NCBI GenBank assembly: GCA_039587535.1
Contig: JBDHIF010000006.1
Coordinates: 45,169 to 109,168, forward strand
Source: JAWLHJ01 sp039587535
GTDB lineage: Bacteria; Gemmatimonadota; Gemmatimonadetes; Longimicrobiales; Gaopeijiaceae
Length of the DNA: 64,000 nucleotides
Direction: 5' to 3'
Shown piece after piece: positions 52,132 to 60,529 of this stretch. How positions within the stretch are numbered: position 1 is the stretch's first letter; each line of letters opens with the position of its first letter. The notes below the pieces were generated by a model. The model searched no databases and was not told where the DNA came from. It saw nothing but the letters and a program-made list of their open reading frames with translations. The position numbers and the translations under genes are program-made.

Positions 52132-53640
52132 TTGAGCACGACCCAACCGACGCCTGCAGGCCGGCCCGGCCCAGGCGCCTTCTTCGGCCATCCCCGCGGC
52201 CTGGCCACCCTCTTCTTCACCGAGATGTGGGAGCGCTTCTCCTACTATGGGATGCGGGCGCTCCTCACGCTCTTCATGACCACCGCGACCGTGGGCGTCA
52301 ATCCGGGCCTCGGCTTCGATGTCGCGACCGCCGGTGCGATCTACGGCCTGTACACAAGCCTCGTGTACATTCTGGCGCTGCCTGGCGGATGGATCGCCGA
52401 CAACCTCTGGGGACAGCGTAAGGCGATATGGGTGGGCGGTTGGGTCATCGCCGCCGGGCACTTCACCATGGCCGTTCCAGGCACGTTCCCGTTCTTCCTG
52501 GGACTCTTCTTCGTGATCTGCGGCACGGGTCTGCTGAAGCCCAACGTCAGCAGCGTGGTGGGGGAGCTCTATCCGGAGGGCGGCGCTCGCCGCGACGCGG
52601 GCTTCTCGATCTTTTACATGGGGATCAACCTGGGCGCCTTCCTCGGTCCCATCGTCACGGGGTATCTGGGAGAAGGATACCAGTGGCACTGGGGCTTTGG
52701 CGCAGCCGGCGTCGGGATGATCCTCGGACTGGTCCAGTACCGGATGGGGGCCGCGCACCTCGGAGACGCGGGCCTGCTCAAGTCGCCGGAGACGGAAGGC
52801 GTGCGCAGGCGGTTGGGCCGCCGCTTCTTCGGAGGATTCGCCGCCGTCTTGGTGACAACGGTCGCTTTTGGGGCTCTCGTGGCGTCGGGCACCGTAGCGC
52901 TGACGCTCACCCAGATCGCATCGGGCCTGGGGTACGGGGTCCTGCTGCTGGTGGCGCTTTACTTCGCCTACGTATGGATGTTCGGTGGCCATACGCCCGA
53001 AGAGAACAAGCGCATGGCGGTGATCTTCTGGCTCTTCCTGCTGGTGGCCGTCTTCTGGTCCGGTTTCGAGCAAGCGGGAACGTCGCTGAATCTGTTCGCC
53101 CGCGACCTCACCGACCGGACCATCCTGGGCCTGGAAGTCCCGGCGTCGACGCTCCAGTCGATCAACCCGCTCTTCATCATCATCCTGGCGCCCGCCATCG
53201 GCTCCTTGTGGGTGGCGTTGGAGCGGCGCAGCGCCGACCCGTCCATTCCCGCCAAGGCGGGCCTGGGCCTGGTGAGCCTCGCCGCGGGCTTCTTCGTGCT
53301 CTCCTGGGGAGCTGCGAACGCCACGCCGGACAGCCCGGTGTCTCCGGCCTGGCTGGTGGTGACCTACTTCTTCCACACCGTAGGCGAGCTCGCCATCTCA
53401 CCCATCGGGCTGTCGGCCATCACCAAGCTCTCGCCGGCCCGGAGGATGGGGCAGATGATGGGGATCTGGTTCGTGGCTACCGCCCTGGGGAACCTGTTCG
53501 CGGGCCTCGTGGCCGGTCAGCTGGAGACGCTGGCGCCCTTCGCGCTGTTCCGCACGGTGGCGCTGATCACGGGCGCCGTGGGCGTCGTGGGGTTGCTGGC
53601 GAGCCCCTGGGTGAAGCGGCTCCAGGGTGGGCGGTTGTAG
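52132..53640 (+). CDS. POT/PTR-family proton-coupled peptide transporter
   Basis: The 502-residue major-facilitator protein has the POT signature FFTEMWERFSYYGMRALL (ExxER motif) in helix 1 and about 12-14 helices. It carries the second POT motif FSIFYMGINLGAFLGPI and FWSGFEQAGTSLNLFA in helix 7. Members import di- and tripeptides with protons. I chose TTG at 52132 because GGAGG lies six bases upstream and the protein begins just before helix 1; the in-frame upstream ATG at 51997 adds a proline/glycine-rich stretch unlikely to be protein. Confidence 0.92.
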   Translation: MSTTQPTPAGRPGPGAFFGHPRGLATLFFTEMWERFSYYGMRALLTLFMTTATVGVNPGLGFDVATAGAIYGLYTSLVYILALPGGWIADNLWGQRKAIWVGGWVIAAGHFTMAVPGTFPFFLGLFFVICGTGLLKPNVSSVVGELYPEGGARRDAGFSIFYMGINLGAFLGPIVTGYLGEGYQWHWGFGAAGVGMILGLVQYRMGAAHLGDAGLLKSPETEGVRRRLGRRFFGGFAAVLVTTVAFGALVASGTVALTLTQIASGLGYGVLLLVALYFAYVWMFGGHTPEENKRMAVIFWLFLLVAVFWSGFEQAGTSLNLFARDLTDRTILGLEVPASTLQSINPLFIIILAPAIGSLWVALERRSADPSIPAKAGLGLVSLAAGFFVLSWGAANATPDSPVSPAWLVVTYFFHTVGELAISPIGLSAITKLSPARRMGQMMGIWFVATALGNLFAGLVAGQLETLAPFALFRTVALITGAVGVVGLLASPWVKRLQGGRL

Positions 53641-53715
53641 GGTGCGTGGGCACCACCGGACCATCGAGCAGGTCGGCTCGCCACCTCGCTGTGTGGGCAC
53701 AGCTCGAGGAGCCGG

Positions 53716-54396
53716 TCAGCGGTCCTCGGGGATCACGTAGACCTGTCGAGCGAGCTCCGTTTCGATCGATCGAACTCGACCGGCCTCCCCAGGCAGGGTA
53801 ATCCCGATGGCCTGGCCCTCGTCCACGCGATTCCGCACCTCGACCCGCACACCCGGGAGAAGTCCTTCGTCCGCCAGCGCTCTGAGCGTCTCTGCGTCCT
53901 CGTCTCGGACCGCTCGGATGCGAAGACGGTCGCCTGGGCGGGCGTCTGCGAGAGTGGCCGGGTCGGTGAACTCGATCTTGCCTCCACGGGTGGGGATGGG
54001 GGCACCATGGGGATCGTGGCTGGGAAATTCGAGCGCTGCCGCCATCTGGTCGATGAGGTGGTCCGAGGCCGCATGCTCCAACCGCTCGGCTTCGGCGTGG
54101 ACGTCGTCCCACGAGAAGCCCAGCCGCTCGCAAAGATATGTTTCGAGGATGCGGTGCCGGCGGAGCACCCTCAGCGCCTCCAGGCTACCTCGGTCGGTGA
54201 GGCGCACGCCCCGGTAGGGGATGTGCTCGAGTAGCCCGCTCTCGGCCATGCGCTTGATCATGCCGGTGACGGAGGCGGGCTGGATGTCCAGCGCCGTGGC
54301 GATCGCCGTCGTCGATGCCGCGTCCCCCGACTCCGATAGGCCGTAGATGGCCTTGAGATAGTCTTCTTCCGACCTGGAAAGGGAGCGGCGGTTCAT
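53716..54396 (-). CDS. DtxR/MntR-family metal-dependent repressor with FeoA domain
   Basis: The 226-residue regulator has the classic order: winged helix (SLSRSEEDYLKAIYGL; ALDIQPASVTGMIKRM, about residues 8-65), metal-binding/dimerisation domain (YLCERLGFSWDDVHAEAERL, with Cys, Glu and His ligands) and a FeoA/SH3-like domain (RPGDRLRIRAVRDED, LLPGVRVEVRNR). Unlike the membrane-anchored copy at 7113, the primary-site cysteine is present, so it should sense Mn(II) or Fe(II) conventionally. The ATG at 54396 is supported by a -10 six bases upstream. No DtxR-type palindrome is seen beside it. Confidence 0.92.
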   Translation of the reverse strand: MNRRSLSRSEEDYLKAIYGLSESGDAASTTAIATALDIQPASVTGMIKRMAESGLLEHIPYRGVRLTDRGSLEALRVLRRHRILETYLCERLGFSWDDVHAEAERLEHAASDHLIDQMAAALEFPSHDPHGAPIPTRGGKIEFTDPATLADARPGDRLRIRAVRDEDAETLRALADEGLLPGVRVEVRNRVDEGQAIGITLPGEAGRVRSIETELARQVYVIPEDR

Positions 54397-54402
54397 CCGT
54401 CG

Positions 54403-54431
54403 AAGGTAGGAGGGTCCATGGGACGCGTCGA
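54403..54431 (-). promoter_or_regulatory. Promoter for predicted leaderless mRNA (DtxR regulator)
   Basis: Minus strand: TCGACG (54431-54426), 17-base spacer, TACCTT (54408-54403), six bases to the ATG at 54396. No ribosome-binding site lies between. Confidence 0.5.
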
Positions 54432-54571
54432 GCCTGCGGCGGCTACCCTCTGAACTGGAGCCGATCATCATGTGCGAACATTGGGACGTGCCGAGGGGCT
54501 CCATTCTGTTCTCCGCGGGTAATGGAAGTACGATTGTCATCAACCGCACGTGATCCTCCTACGGGAACTCC

Positions 54572-55009
54572 ATGAGATACGAGAAAGCCACTGAAGGCAT
54601 CCGCGTGCAGGTCCGACCGCACTTCTCGCTCGCCGACTCCGACCCCTTGGACGGGACGTTCGTCTTCTCCTATCGCGTAAGCATGGAGAACGAGGGGGAT
54701 ACGCCTGCCAAGCTCCTGTTCCGGCACTGGCTGATCCACGACTCCGTGGGTGAAGACGCCGAGGTCGACGGTGAGGGCGTCGTGGGTGAACAGCCCTGCC
54801 TGAGCCCCGGCGACGCTCATGAATACCAGAGCTATTGCGTACTGCGGTCACCGGCGGGCTACATGGAGGGCTACTACACTTTCGCGCGCCCGACGGGGGA
54901 ACAGTTCCGCGTAGATGTCCCCCGGTTCCATCTCAACGGCCCTCTGGTCGTTCCACCTCTCTTGCAGGACCTCGACGGGGACGACGAGAACGCGGCCCCC
55001 ATCCACTGA
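54572..55009 (+). CDS. apaG: ApaG/DUF525 protein
   Basis: The 145-residue protein matches ApaG: RVQVRPHFSLADSDP, FVFSYRVSMENEGD, LLFRHWLIHDSVG, PCLSPGDAHEYQSYCVL and FHLNGPLVVPPLL. It has an Ig-like fold of unknown biochemical role, often linked to diadenosine-tetraphosphate metabolism and to F-box-like domains in eukaryotes. It is divergent from the DtxR gene. TTGTCA at 54534 and TACGGG just before the ATG are only weak promoter candidates. Confidence 0.95.
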   Translation: MRYEKATEGIRVQVRPHFSLADSDPLDGTFVFSYRVSMENEGDTPAKLLFRHWLIHDSVGEDAEVDGEGVVGEQPCLSPGDAHEYQSYCVLRSPAGYMEGYYTFARPTGEQFRVDVPRFHLNGPLVVPPLLQDLDGDDENAAPIH

Positions 55010-55196
55010 CCGATCGGGGACCGCTTCCTTACCGGGGTCCGCTCGTGCGCTGGACCTCGCCGCTACGTGGGACGATACGAACGCCGGCGTTGGAGGACGG
55101 CCGCCAAATTGTTATCCTTCACCGACTTCGGCTTGATCCGCGCGCCCGTCGCAGTGATCGGGCCTGCGACTCCTCATCAGCAGGGTAACCGGCATC

Positions 55197-55421
55197 GTGA
55201 GTGATTCCGTAGCCGTCGACGCGAAGCGCATTCTCCTACGGTACGGTGCGCCCATCGTGGTTCTGGACAAGATCTCCGAGGCGCATCGCATCGAGTTCGC
55301 TCGTGAGATTGCCAAGACCGAGCTTCCGGAGCGGGAGCTGCGCCTCCACGCTCTCTTGGTGGAACATGGATACCTGGATTCGAGCGTCCCTCCTCCGAAG
55401 GTGAAGAGGAAGCGGAAGTAG
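55197..55421 (+). CDS. Hypothetical small basic protein
   Basis: Not recognised. A 74-residue protein from a GTG at 55197 with a helical middle (ISEAHRIEFAREIAKTELPE) and a strongly basic C-terminus (PPPKVKRKRK), suggesting nucleic-acid or ribosome contact. It faces the unknown 605-residue gene convergently, 15 bases apart. Confidence 0.5.
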   Translation: MSDSVAVDAKRILLRYGAPIVVLDKISEAHRIEFAREIAKTELPERELRLHALLVEHGYLDSSVPPPKVKRKRK

Positions 55422-55436
55422 GGACCGTCGCAGGGC

Positions 55437-57254
55437 TCAGCGCGTCCCGATCTCCACGCGGCGCCGGGCATCCACCGGTGTCTGCAAGGGAACGCTCATC
55501 CCACCTTCGCCTGTCGCGACAACGTCCACCTCGGCCGGTTTGTCGTCGATCAAGATGCGCGTCACCTCCGACGCGTATACCACAGGCTCGAAGACCACCA
55601 TGGGGGGGACCCGGCCGCTTCTGGGAGTAAGCTCGAAGCAGTGGTTGGACCCCTCTCGGACGTACTCGAGGTCAAGTGACGCGTCTCCGACGCGGATGCC
55701 GCGCACCCCGAACGACGTCAGGCGCGCGGGAACGCGCGGCGCCAGCAGGAGTCGCCCCACCGGGGCATCCGGGTGGATCCCGAGCCATCCGTGCACCAGG
55801 GCCGACAGGAGGATGCCCGTGATGGCGGGGGGGCGGCCAGGCTCGAGAGGCTCCCAAGCTCCCACTCCGCCGTCGGATCCCTCCAGGCCGGCCGCGACGA
55901 GCGTGCGCCAACGAGCCCACCCCTCGCGGTCTGCTGCGACAAGGCCTGTCCATGCCTCCAGAGGTGCCCTGGCCCGCTCGTCGGAGAGGGACGGCCAGGG
56001 GCGTCGACGGGCGGTGCTGTCCCGCTCCAGGAGGTATGTCAGGGCTTCAGCGAGATCGTCGTCTTCGGCTGGACCGGGTGCCGCCGAGCTTCCCGCCCCC
56101 CCGATGGTCGGCAGGCGGCGTCCGGAGGCGCCAGATCCGCCAGAGTCCGCGGAGCGGCGGAGCTCGGCCAGGAGTTGATCCGGGGCCGCGTAGCGCAGCG
56201 CGTTCGATGCGGTCCGAATGGCGAGACCCCTTAGTGCGGATGTAGAGTCGGCGGACGCCGGGAGGCCCTGGGCTTTCTGGACCCGGTCCAAGAGCTCGTT
56301 CTGGTGTCCGGTGGCCAGGGCCAATCGGCTTGCAAGCAGCATGGCCTCGTCGGACCGGCGGAGGCGGTCGAGGGTCTCGATGCATGCCTTGGCGCTCTCG
56401 GTGTCCCCGACTGCGCACGCCCCTAGCCCCGTCCACAGCCACGCCTTCGGCTCGGGGCCGGGTCGCTCGCTCGTCGCCAAACGGACACCGGCGGCCAGGC
56501 GGTGCTCCATCCAGTGCACTGCCTGATCCAAGCCGGCGGCTCCGGAGTGTAGAGTCAACAGTTCCCCCGTCAGGGGCGATCCGGCCCGCACGGTGTGTCC
56601 GGCCAGATGGCGAGCACCGGCCAGCGCAGTCCGCACGACCGTCGCGGACCCGAACGCCAGTACCAGTCCGCGCAGGCCGTCGTCCGTCCCTGCAGCGTTC
56701 TCCTCTCCGCTCCATTCCAGGCGAAGGCCTCCTTCCGGAGCAGGTCTCGCGGCCCAGCCGGCAGAGGAGGACATTGCGGCCACGACCAGGACCTCGTCCT
56801 TGTCATCGGCGGTCACCGTGACGGCGCTTCCTTCCGTCCGGTACCGGATCCGCGCAGCATCCGGGAACGCGACGAGAGCGGCTCGGGACGGCCGCGCGCC
56901 TCGATACGTGAGCGCCGCCATCGGCAAGCTCGGGGACACGAGGACGGATTCCTCGGCGGAGCCCGTCGTAGAAATCCGCTCCCTACGCAGGAGGCCCGGC
57001 GAGACCACCGCGTTGGCCACGGGACCAGCCTCCACCGTCAGCTCCGACACCACTCTCTGTCCGTCCATGCGGACCTCCCGCGCTCCTCCCCGGACGTTCC
57101 CCAGTAGGGTGGCGCGCGAGCCGTGGAGCCAGATGGGCCGAGGAGAGGCGGCCACGGGAATGGCGAGCTCCGGGTCTGTAGAGGGAATGACGGTCGCCTT
57201 GTCGTCCAGGTCGAACGACGGAAGCCCCGGGTCCTGGTGCGTCACCGTCTTCAT
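55437..57254 (-). CDS. Unknown 605-residue protein, possibly an alpha/alpha-toroid glycosidase-like fold
   Basis: Not recognised with confidence. There is no signal peptide. The N-terminal 200 residues look beta-rich, the middle contains helical hairpins (AVHWMEHRLAAGVRLA, LETLDRLRRSDEAML-type), and the C-terminus (ILLSALVHGWLGIHPDAP then FELTPRSG) resembles the end of (alpha/alpha)6-barrel glycosidases with a terminal beta-sandwich. I see no proven catalytic pair. Its ATG overlaps the stop of the ATPase fragment upstream (ATGA), so an old deletion may have joined the two. Confidence 0.5.
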   Translation of the reverse strand: MKTVTHQDPGLPSFDLDDKATVIPSTDPELAIPVAASPRPIWLHGSRATLLGNVRGGAREVRMDGQRVVSELTVEAGPVANAVVSPGLLRRERISTTGSAEESVLVSPSLPMAALTYRGARPSRAALVAFPDAARIRYRTEGSAVTVTADDKDEVLVVAAMSSSAGWAARPAPEGGLRLEWSGEENAAGTDDGLRGLVLAFGSATVVRTALAGARHLAGHTVRAGSPLTGELLTLHSGAAGLDQAVHWMEHRLAAGVRLATSERPGPEPKAWLWTGLGACAVGDTESAKACIETLDRLRRSDEAMLLASRLALATGHQNELLDRVQKAQGLPASADSTSALRGLAIRTASNALRYAAPDQLLAELRRSADSGGSGASGRRLPTIGGAGSSAAPGPAEDDDLAEALTYLLERDSTARRRPWPSLSDERARAPLEAWTGLVAADREGWARWRTLVAAGLEGSDGGVGAWEPLEPGRPPAITGILLSALVHGWLGIHPDAPVGRLLLAPRVPARLTSFGVRGIRVGDASLDLEYVREGSNHCFELTPRSGRVPPMVVFEPVVYASEVTRILIDDKPAEVDVVATGEGGMSVPLQTPVDARRRVEIGTR

Positions 57255-57790
57255 GCGCCCCGGGCCAGCTGCAGTCCGCGAAGCCGGTTCAGCGCTGCCG
57301 CCAGGATGAGCGCCGGCACCACCTCGAAGAGCAGCTCAGTGGCCAGCGCCCCAGCCACCCGTCGACCATGGGCCGGTAGCCCGACTCGGAAGCGAGCTTC
57401 GAGGCCACCGCCCTCGTCCAGAATCAGGGCCGTCTGCGAAAGGACGGTCTGACCAGGGTGTTCCATTCGGACCTCACCGCTCCGCCCGCTACCGCGGCCA
57501 GGTATCGTGTGTGCCGCCTCCGCGAATCGAGCCGCCAGGCACGTAGCCGCGCCTCTCCTGCGTGCCTGAGTCCCGTACGCGGCCTCTGGAATCCCGACCG
57601 ATGTCCGCCCCATCCGCACCCGAACGGCCGTCGGGGTCGCATAGGGATCGCTCTGGACGTCGTCCACGAGGAGCGTATACGTGGCGAAGCGCCATTCGCC
57701 GGCGATCTCGCGATACCATTTGTAGCCGCGCCCGTCGATGCGGGCGATTCGAGCACGGAGCGCGTCCTGTTCCCGGTCTGAATGGGTCAC
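57251..57790 (-). CDS. N-terminal fragment of an ABC-class ATPase (COG3044-like)
   Basis: About 179 residues match the N-terminal third of the predicted ATPases of the ABC class: ARIDGRGYKWYREIAGEW, YTLLVDDVQSDPYATPTAVR, the GSGRSGEVRMEHPGQTVLSQT stretch (quoted in part) and EARFRVGLPAHGRRVAG. It stops at LQLARGA, before the Walker A, signature and Walker B segments that make up most of this family (usually over 500 residues). No continuation is found in the next gene in any frame. It is therefore a truncated gene or a degraded remnant. GTG at 57790 lies 8 bases after the crotonase gene. Confidence 0.6.
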   Translation of the reverse strand: MTHSDREQDALRARIARIDGRGYKWYREIAGEWRFATYTLLVDDVQSDPYATPTAVRVRMGRTSVGIPEAAYGTQARRRGAATCLAARFAEAAHTIPGRGSGRSGEVRMEHPGQTVLSQTALILDEGGGLEARFRVGLPAHGRRVAGALATELLFEVVPALILAAALNRLRGLQLARGA

Positions 57791-57797
57791 GAGAGCG

Positions 57798-58574
57798 TCA
57801 GCGACCTTGGAAGCGTGGCTCCTCCCCAGCGCGCTGGGCGCGGAGCCCCTCCTGCAGATCTTCGGAAGCCATGCACCCATCGATCGTATCTCGGGCAAAG
57901 GCCTCGTCGAGCGTGCCGTCGGCGATGTCACCCAGGATCCGCTTCATGCCCTGCACAGCCAGGGGAGCCATGCCGGCCAGGCGTTCCGCGAAGGCGGTCG
58001 CCTCCGACTCGAGACGATCCGGCTCGACCATGCGGTGGAGGAACCCGTTCCCCAACAGCTCCACCGCAGTCATCTCCTCGTTCGCCACGAGAATACGCTT
58101 GGCCGAATCCAATCCGAGCCGTGCGACGTAGCGGCGGAGCCCCCCCAGCGGGTAGCAGATGCCCAGGCGTGCCGCAGGGACCGAGAGACGTGTGGTGGTG
58201 ACCCCGATGCGGAAGTCACAGCACAGCGCGATCTCGGCTCCTCCGCCGTACACACCTCCGTTGACGGCGCACACCGTGGGAACGCGCATGGAGGCCAGGT
58301 CGTCCGTCAGGGTCTCGAACACTGCTCCGCTCATGCGGCCGGTGTGGAGCTCCTTGAGAGAGGCTCCGGCGCAGAACGTGTCAGGACCGGCTCCCGTGAT
58401 GATCAGCGCACGGAGGTCGTCCTCCGCCTCGACCGTGGCCAGACTCGACCGGAACAGCTCGATATCCTCGGCCTCGAGGGCGTTGTGACGGTCGGGGCGG
58501 TTCAGCGTGATTCGGGCGACGTGGCCGTCGACGGCCAGCACGATGGAGCGGTCGAGGGGCGTGGGAGAGATCAT
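57798..58574 (-). CDS. Enoyl-CoA hydratase/isomerase (crotonase) family protein
   Basis: The 258-residue crotonase has the oxyanion-hole segments TFCAGASLKEL and NGGVYGGGAEIALCCDFRI, the latter including the first catalytic glutamate (GGAE). The position of the second catalytic glutamate (usually PEx.LG) reads VPAARLG, with alanine, so hydratase activity by the classical two-glutamate mechanism is doubtful; isomerase, hydrolase or lyase activity on an acyl-CoA is more likely. ATG at 58574 is chosen because a TATGAT -10 ends six bases upstream. Confidence 0.85.
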   Translation of the reverse strand: MISPTPLDRSIVLAVDGHVARITLNRPDRHNALEAEDIELFRSSLATVEAEDDLRALIITGAGPDTFCAGASLKELHTGRMSGAVFETLTDDLASMRVPTVCAVNGGVYGGGAEIALCCDFRIGVTTTRLSVPAARLGICYPLGGLRRYVARLGLDSAKRILVANEEMTAVELLGNGFLHRMVEPDRLESEATAFAERLAGMAPLAVQGMKRILGDIADGTLDEAFARDTIDGCMASEDLQEGLRAQRAGEEPRFQGR

Positions 58575-58580
58575 GGCCGG

Positions 58581-58609
58581 ATCATAACACTTCGCCTCCA
58601 CTGTCCGGA
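58581..58609 (-). promoter_or_regulatory. Promoter for predicted leaderless mRNA (crotonase)
   Basis: Minus strand: near-consensus TATGAT (58586-58581) ends six bases before the ATG at 58574. The -35 position (58609-58604, TCCGGA, 17-base spacer) is a poor match. It overlaps the divergent promoter at 58592-58620. Confidence 0.5.
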
Positions 58610-58620
58610 CCTCTTAGACT
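58592..58620 (+). promoter_or_regulatory. Promoter of the deoxyhypusine-synthase-like gene
   Basis: TCGCCT (58592-58597; one base from TTGCCT), 17-base spacer, TAGACT (58615-58620). Predicted start near 58627 leaves a leader of about 36 bases with GGAGAGGGAG before the GTG at 58663. It overlaps the crotonase promoter on the other strand, so initiation at one may hinder the other. Confidence 0.5.
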
Positions 58621-58662
58621 ACGGTCCTTCACAGTCAGGTGGCATCGGAATGGAGAGGGAGC

Positions 58663-59637
58663 GTGGGTCGAGTTCGTAGCTTCATGGAGCGGCATTACCG
58701 CCACTTCAACGCCCGGGAGATGGTGGATGCGGCGAAGGCGTACGAGAAGCACATCGCCGACGGGGGGAAGATGCTCGTGGCGATGGCGGGAGCCATGTCC
58801 ACGGGCGAGTTCGGAATCATCCTGGCGCGGATGATCCGCGAGGGAAAGGTCCACGCGATCTCCTGCACCGGGGCCAACCTCGAGGAGGATCTCTTCAACC
58901 TGGTGGCGCACGACGAGTACGAGATCATTCCTTCGTGGCGGGAGCTCTCGGCGGAGGACGAGCAGGCCCTCTACGACCGGGGCATGAATCGGGTGACGGA
59001 TACGTGTATCCCGGAGACCGTCATGCGGCATATCGAGGAGCGGCTGCTGCGGTGCTGGAGCAAGGCCGCAGAGTCTGGCGAGAGAAAGACGCCGGCCGAG
59101 TTCCTCTTCCAGGTGCTGGACGACCCGACGCTGGAGGAGCATTTCCAGATCGATCCCGCGGATTCCTGGCTCGTGGCGGCCAAGGAGATGGGGATTCCGG
59201 TCTTCGCGCCTGGGTGGGAAGACTCCACTACCGGAAACATCTTCGCCGCCAACGTCATGCAGGGGAAAGTGGCGCACCATCAGTGCGTGAAGTCCGGCAC
59301 GGAGCAGTTTCAGCTGCTCGTCGAGTGGTATGAGCAGAGCCACGGTGCGGGAGAACACCCGTCAGTGGGCTTCTTCCAGATCGGAGGAGGCATCGCAGGA
59401 GATTTCGCCATCTGCTCCGTCCCCTGCATCATCCAGGATCTCCGGCGCGACGTGCCCTTCTGGGGGTATTTCTGCCAGATCACGGACGCCCAGGCGTCCT
59501 ACGGCGGCTATTCCGGCGCACCGGCCAACGAGAAGATCACCTGGGGCAAGCTCGAGGCGAGCACGCCGCGGTTCAACATCAACTCCGATGCCGCCATCGT
59601 GGCGCCACTTGTGTGCGCCTGGGTACTCGGGGACTGA
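58663..59637 (+). CDS. Deoxyhypusine synthase-family protein
   Basis: The 324-residue protein is homologous to deoxyhypusine synthase: MLVAMAGAMSTGEFGIILARMI, ISCTGANLEEDLFNLVAHDE, IPVFAPGWEDSTTGN, and the catalytic lysine region KITWGKLEAS corresponding to the SWGKI motif of the eukaryal enzyme. The NAD-binding and lysine sites look intact. Bacteria lack eIF5A, so it more likely moves an aminobutyl or aminopropyl group between polyamines, as homospermidine-synthase-like relatives do. GTG at 58663 is chosen over GTG at 58639 for its ribosome-binding site. Confidence 0.88.
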   Translation: MGRVRSFMERHYRHFNAREMVDAAKAYEKHIADGGKMLVAMAGAMSTGEFGIILARMIREGKVHAISCTGANLEEDLFNLVAHDEYEIIPSWRELSAEDEQALYDRGMNRVTDTCIPETVMRHIEERLLRCWSKAAESGERKTPAEFLFQVLDDPTLEEHFQIDPADSWLVAAKEMGIPVFAPGWEDSTTGNIFAANVMQGKVAHHQCVKSGTEQFQLLVEWYEQSHGAGEHPSVGFFQIGGGIAGDFAICSVPCIIQDLRRDVPFWGYFCQITDAQASYGGYSGAPANEKITWGKLEASTPRFNINSDAAIVAPLVCAWVLGD

Positions 59638-59674
59638 ATCTCGGAGATGGTCGAGGACAGCCGCACGGCGGCCG

Positions 59675-60529
59675 TCAGCGTGTAAGGAGGAACCCCAGAA
59701 GGAGGAAGCCCATTGCCGCTCCGGCGCGCTTCCACGTCCAAGGATTCCCGCCAACGCCCCCCGGCTCGCGGGTCCACGCCATGACCGTGCCGCAGGTCGA
59801 CTGCGAGTACTGCATGGGACTGGTGGCTCCACTGTAGACCTCGATCCCCTCGAGGTCGGAGACCTGGAGGATCTCGTCCAGTCGAACCGGGCTCCCCATG
59901 CGCACCCCGTCGAGGATGACATCCGGCACGCATCCGTTTCGCATCCGTAGGATGCCCCCCCTTCCCAGATAACCCGGTGTCACGGACACGCCCGGCAGGG
60001 TCCGCGCGAGGTCGGTGACCTGCATGGGTCGCCGAGCTTCGATCTCCGCGCGGTTCAGGGAGTGTCCGAAGCCGCGCCGCCGACGCTCGTAGAAGCCGTT
60101 CAGCTCGAGGGCGGAACGTCGACGGGTCACCACGACCAGCGGTTCCAGCTCTAGGGCGTCGGGACTCAACTCGATGTCCAGGTCCACGGAGCCATAGCCG
60201 GAAAGCGGAACCATGTGCGAGATGGACCGATAACCCAAAGCGCCTGCTCGGATCTGGTACAGCGACGGCAGGAGGCGGGGGCCCACGAAGATACCGGTGG
60301 AGTCGGACATCCCCTGCCAGGTCAGCGCACCTTCGGCCTCGAGGTCGTATACCTCGATCGAGGCGGAGGAAAGCGGGTGACGGGTAACCAGGTCAGAGAC
60401 CTGCCCGCGGATCTGCACAGCCTCCTGCGCGGACGGGATGGAGTCTTGCGACTCTGTCTGCCCGTACGCCCCCGAAGGCCCGAAGAACACTGCCGCCAAG
60501 GCGACCGATAGGGTGCTTCCGTGCTTCAT
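59675..60529 (-). CDS. TonB plug-domain protein lacking a barrel
   Basis: The 284-residue protein has a signal peptide and a CarboxypepD_reg-like Ig domain (VQIRGQVSDLVTRHPLSSAS). A TonB-receptor plug domain follows (LNRAEIEARRPMQVTDLART, NGCVPDVILDGVRMG, ILQVSDLEGIEVYSG). It ends in a basic, hydrophobic C-terminal helix (AGAAMGFLLLGFLLTR) where the 22-strand barrel should begin. It cannot be a transporter on its own. GGAG precedes the ATG at 60529 with a 6-base gap. It may be a truncated receptor or a plug-only signalling protein anchored by its tail. Confidence 0.75.
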   Translation of the reverse strand: MKHGSTLSVALAAVFFGPSGAYGQTESQDSIPSAQEAVQIRGQVSDLVTRHPLSSASIEVYDLEAEGALTWQGMSDSTGIFVGPRLLPSLYQIRAGALGYRSISHMVPLSGYGSVDLDIELSPDALELEPLVVVTRRRSALELNGFYERRRRGFGHSLNRAEIEARRPMQVTDLARTLPGVSVTPGYLGRGGILRMRNGCVPDVILDGVRMGSPVRLDEILQVSDLEGIEVYSGATSPMQYSQSTCGTVMAWTREPGGVGGNPWTWKRAGAAMGFLLLGFLLTR

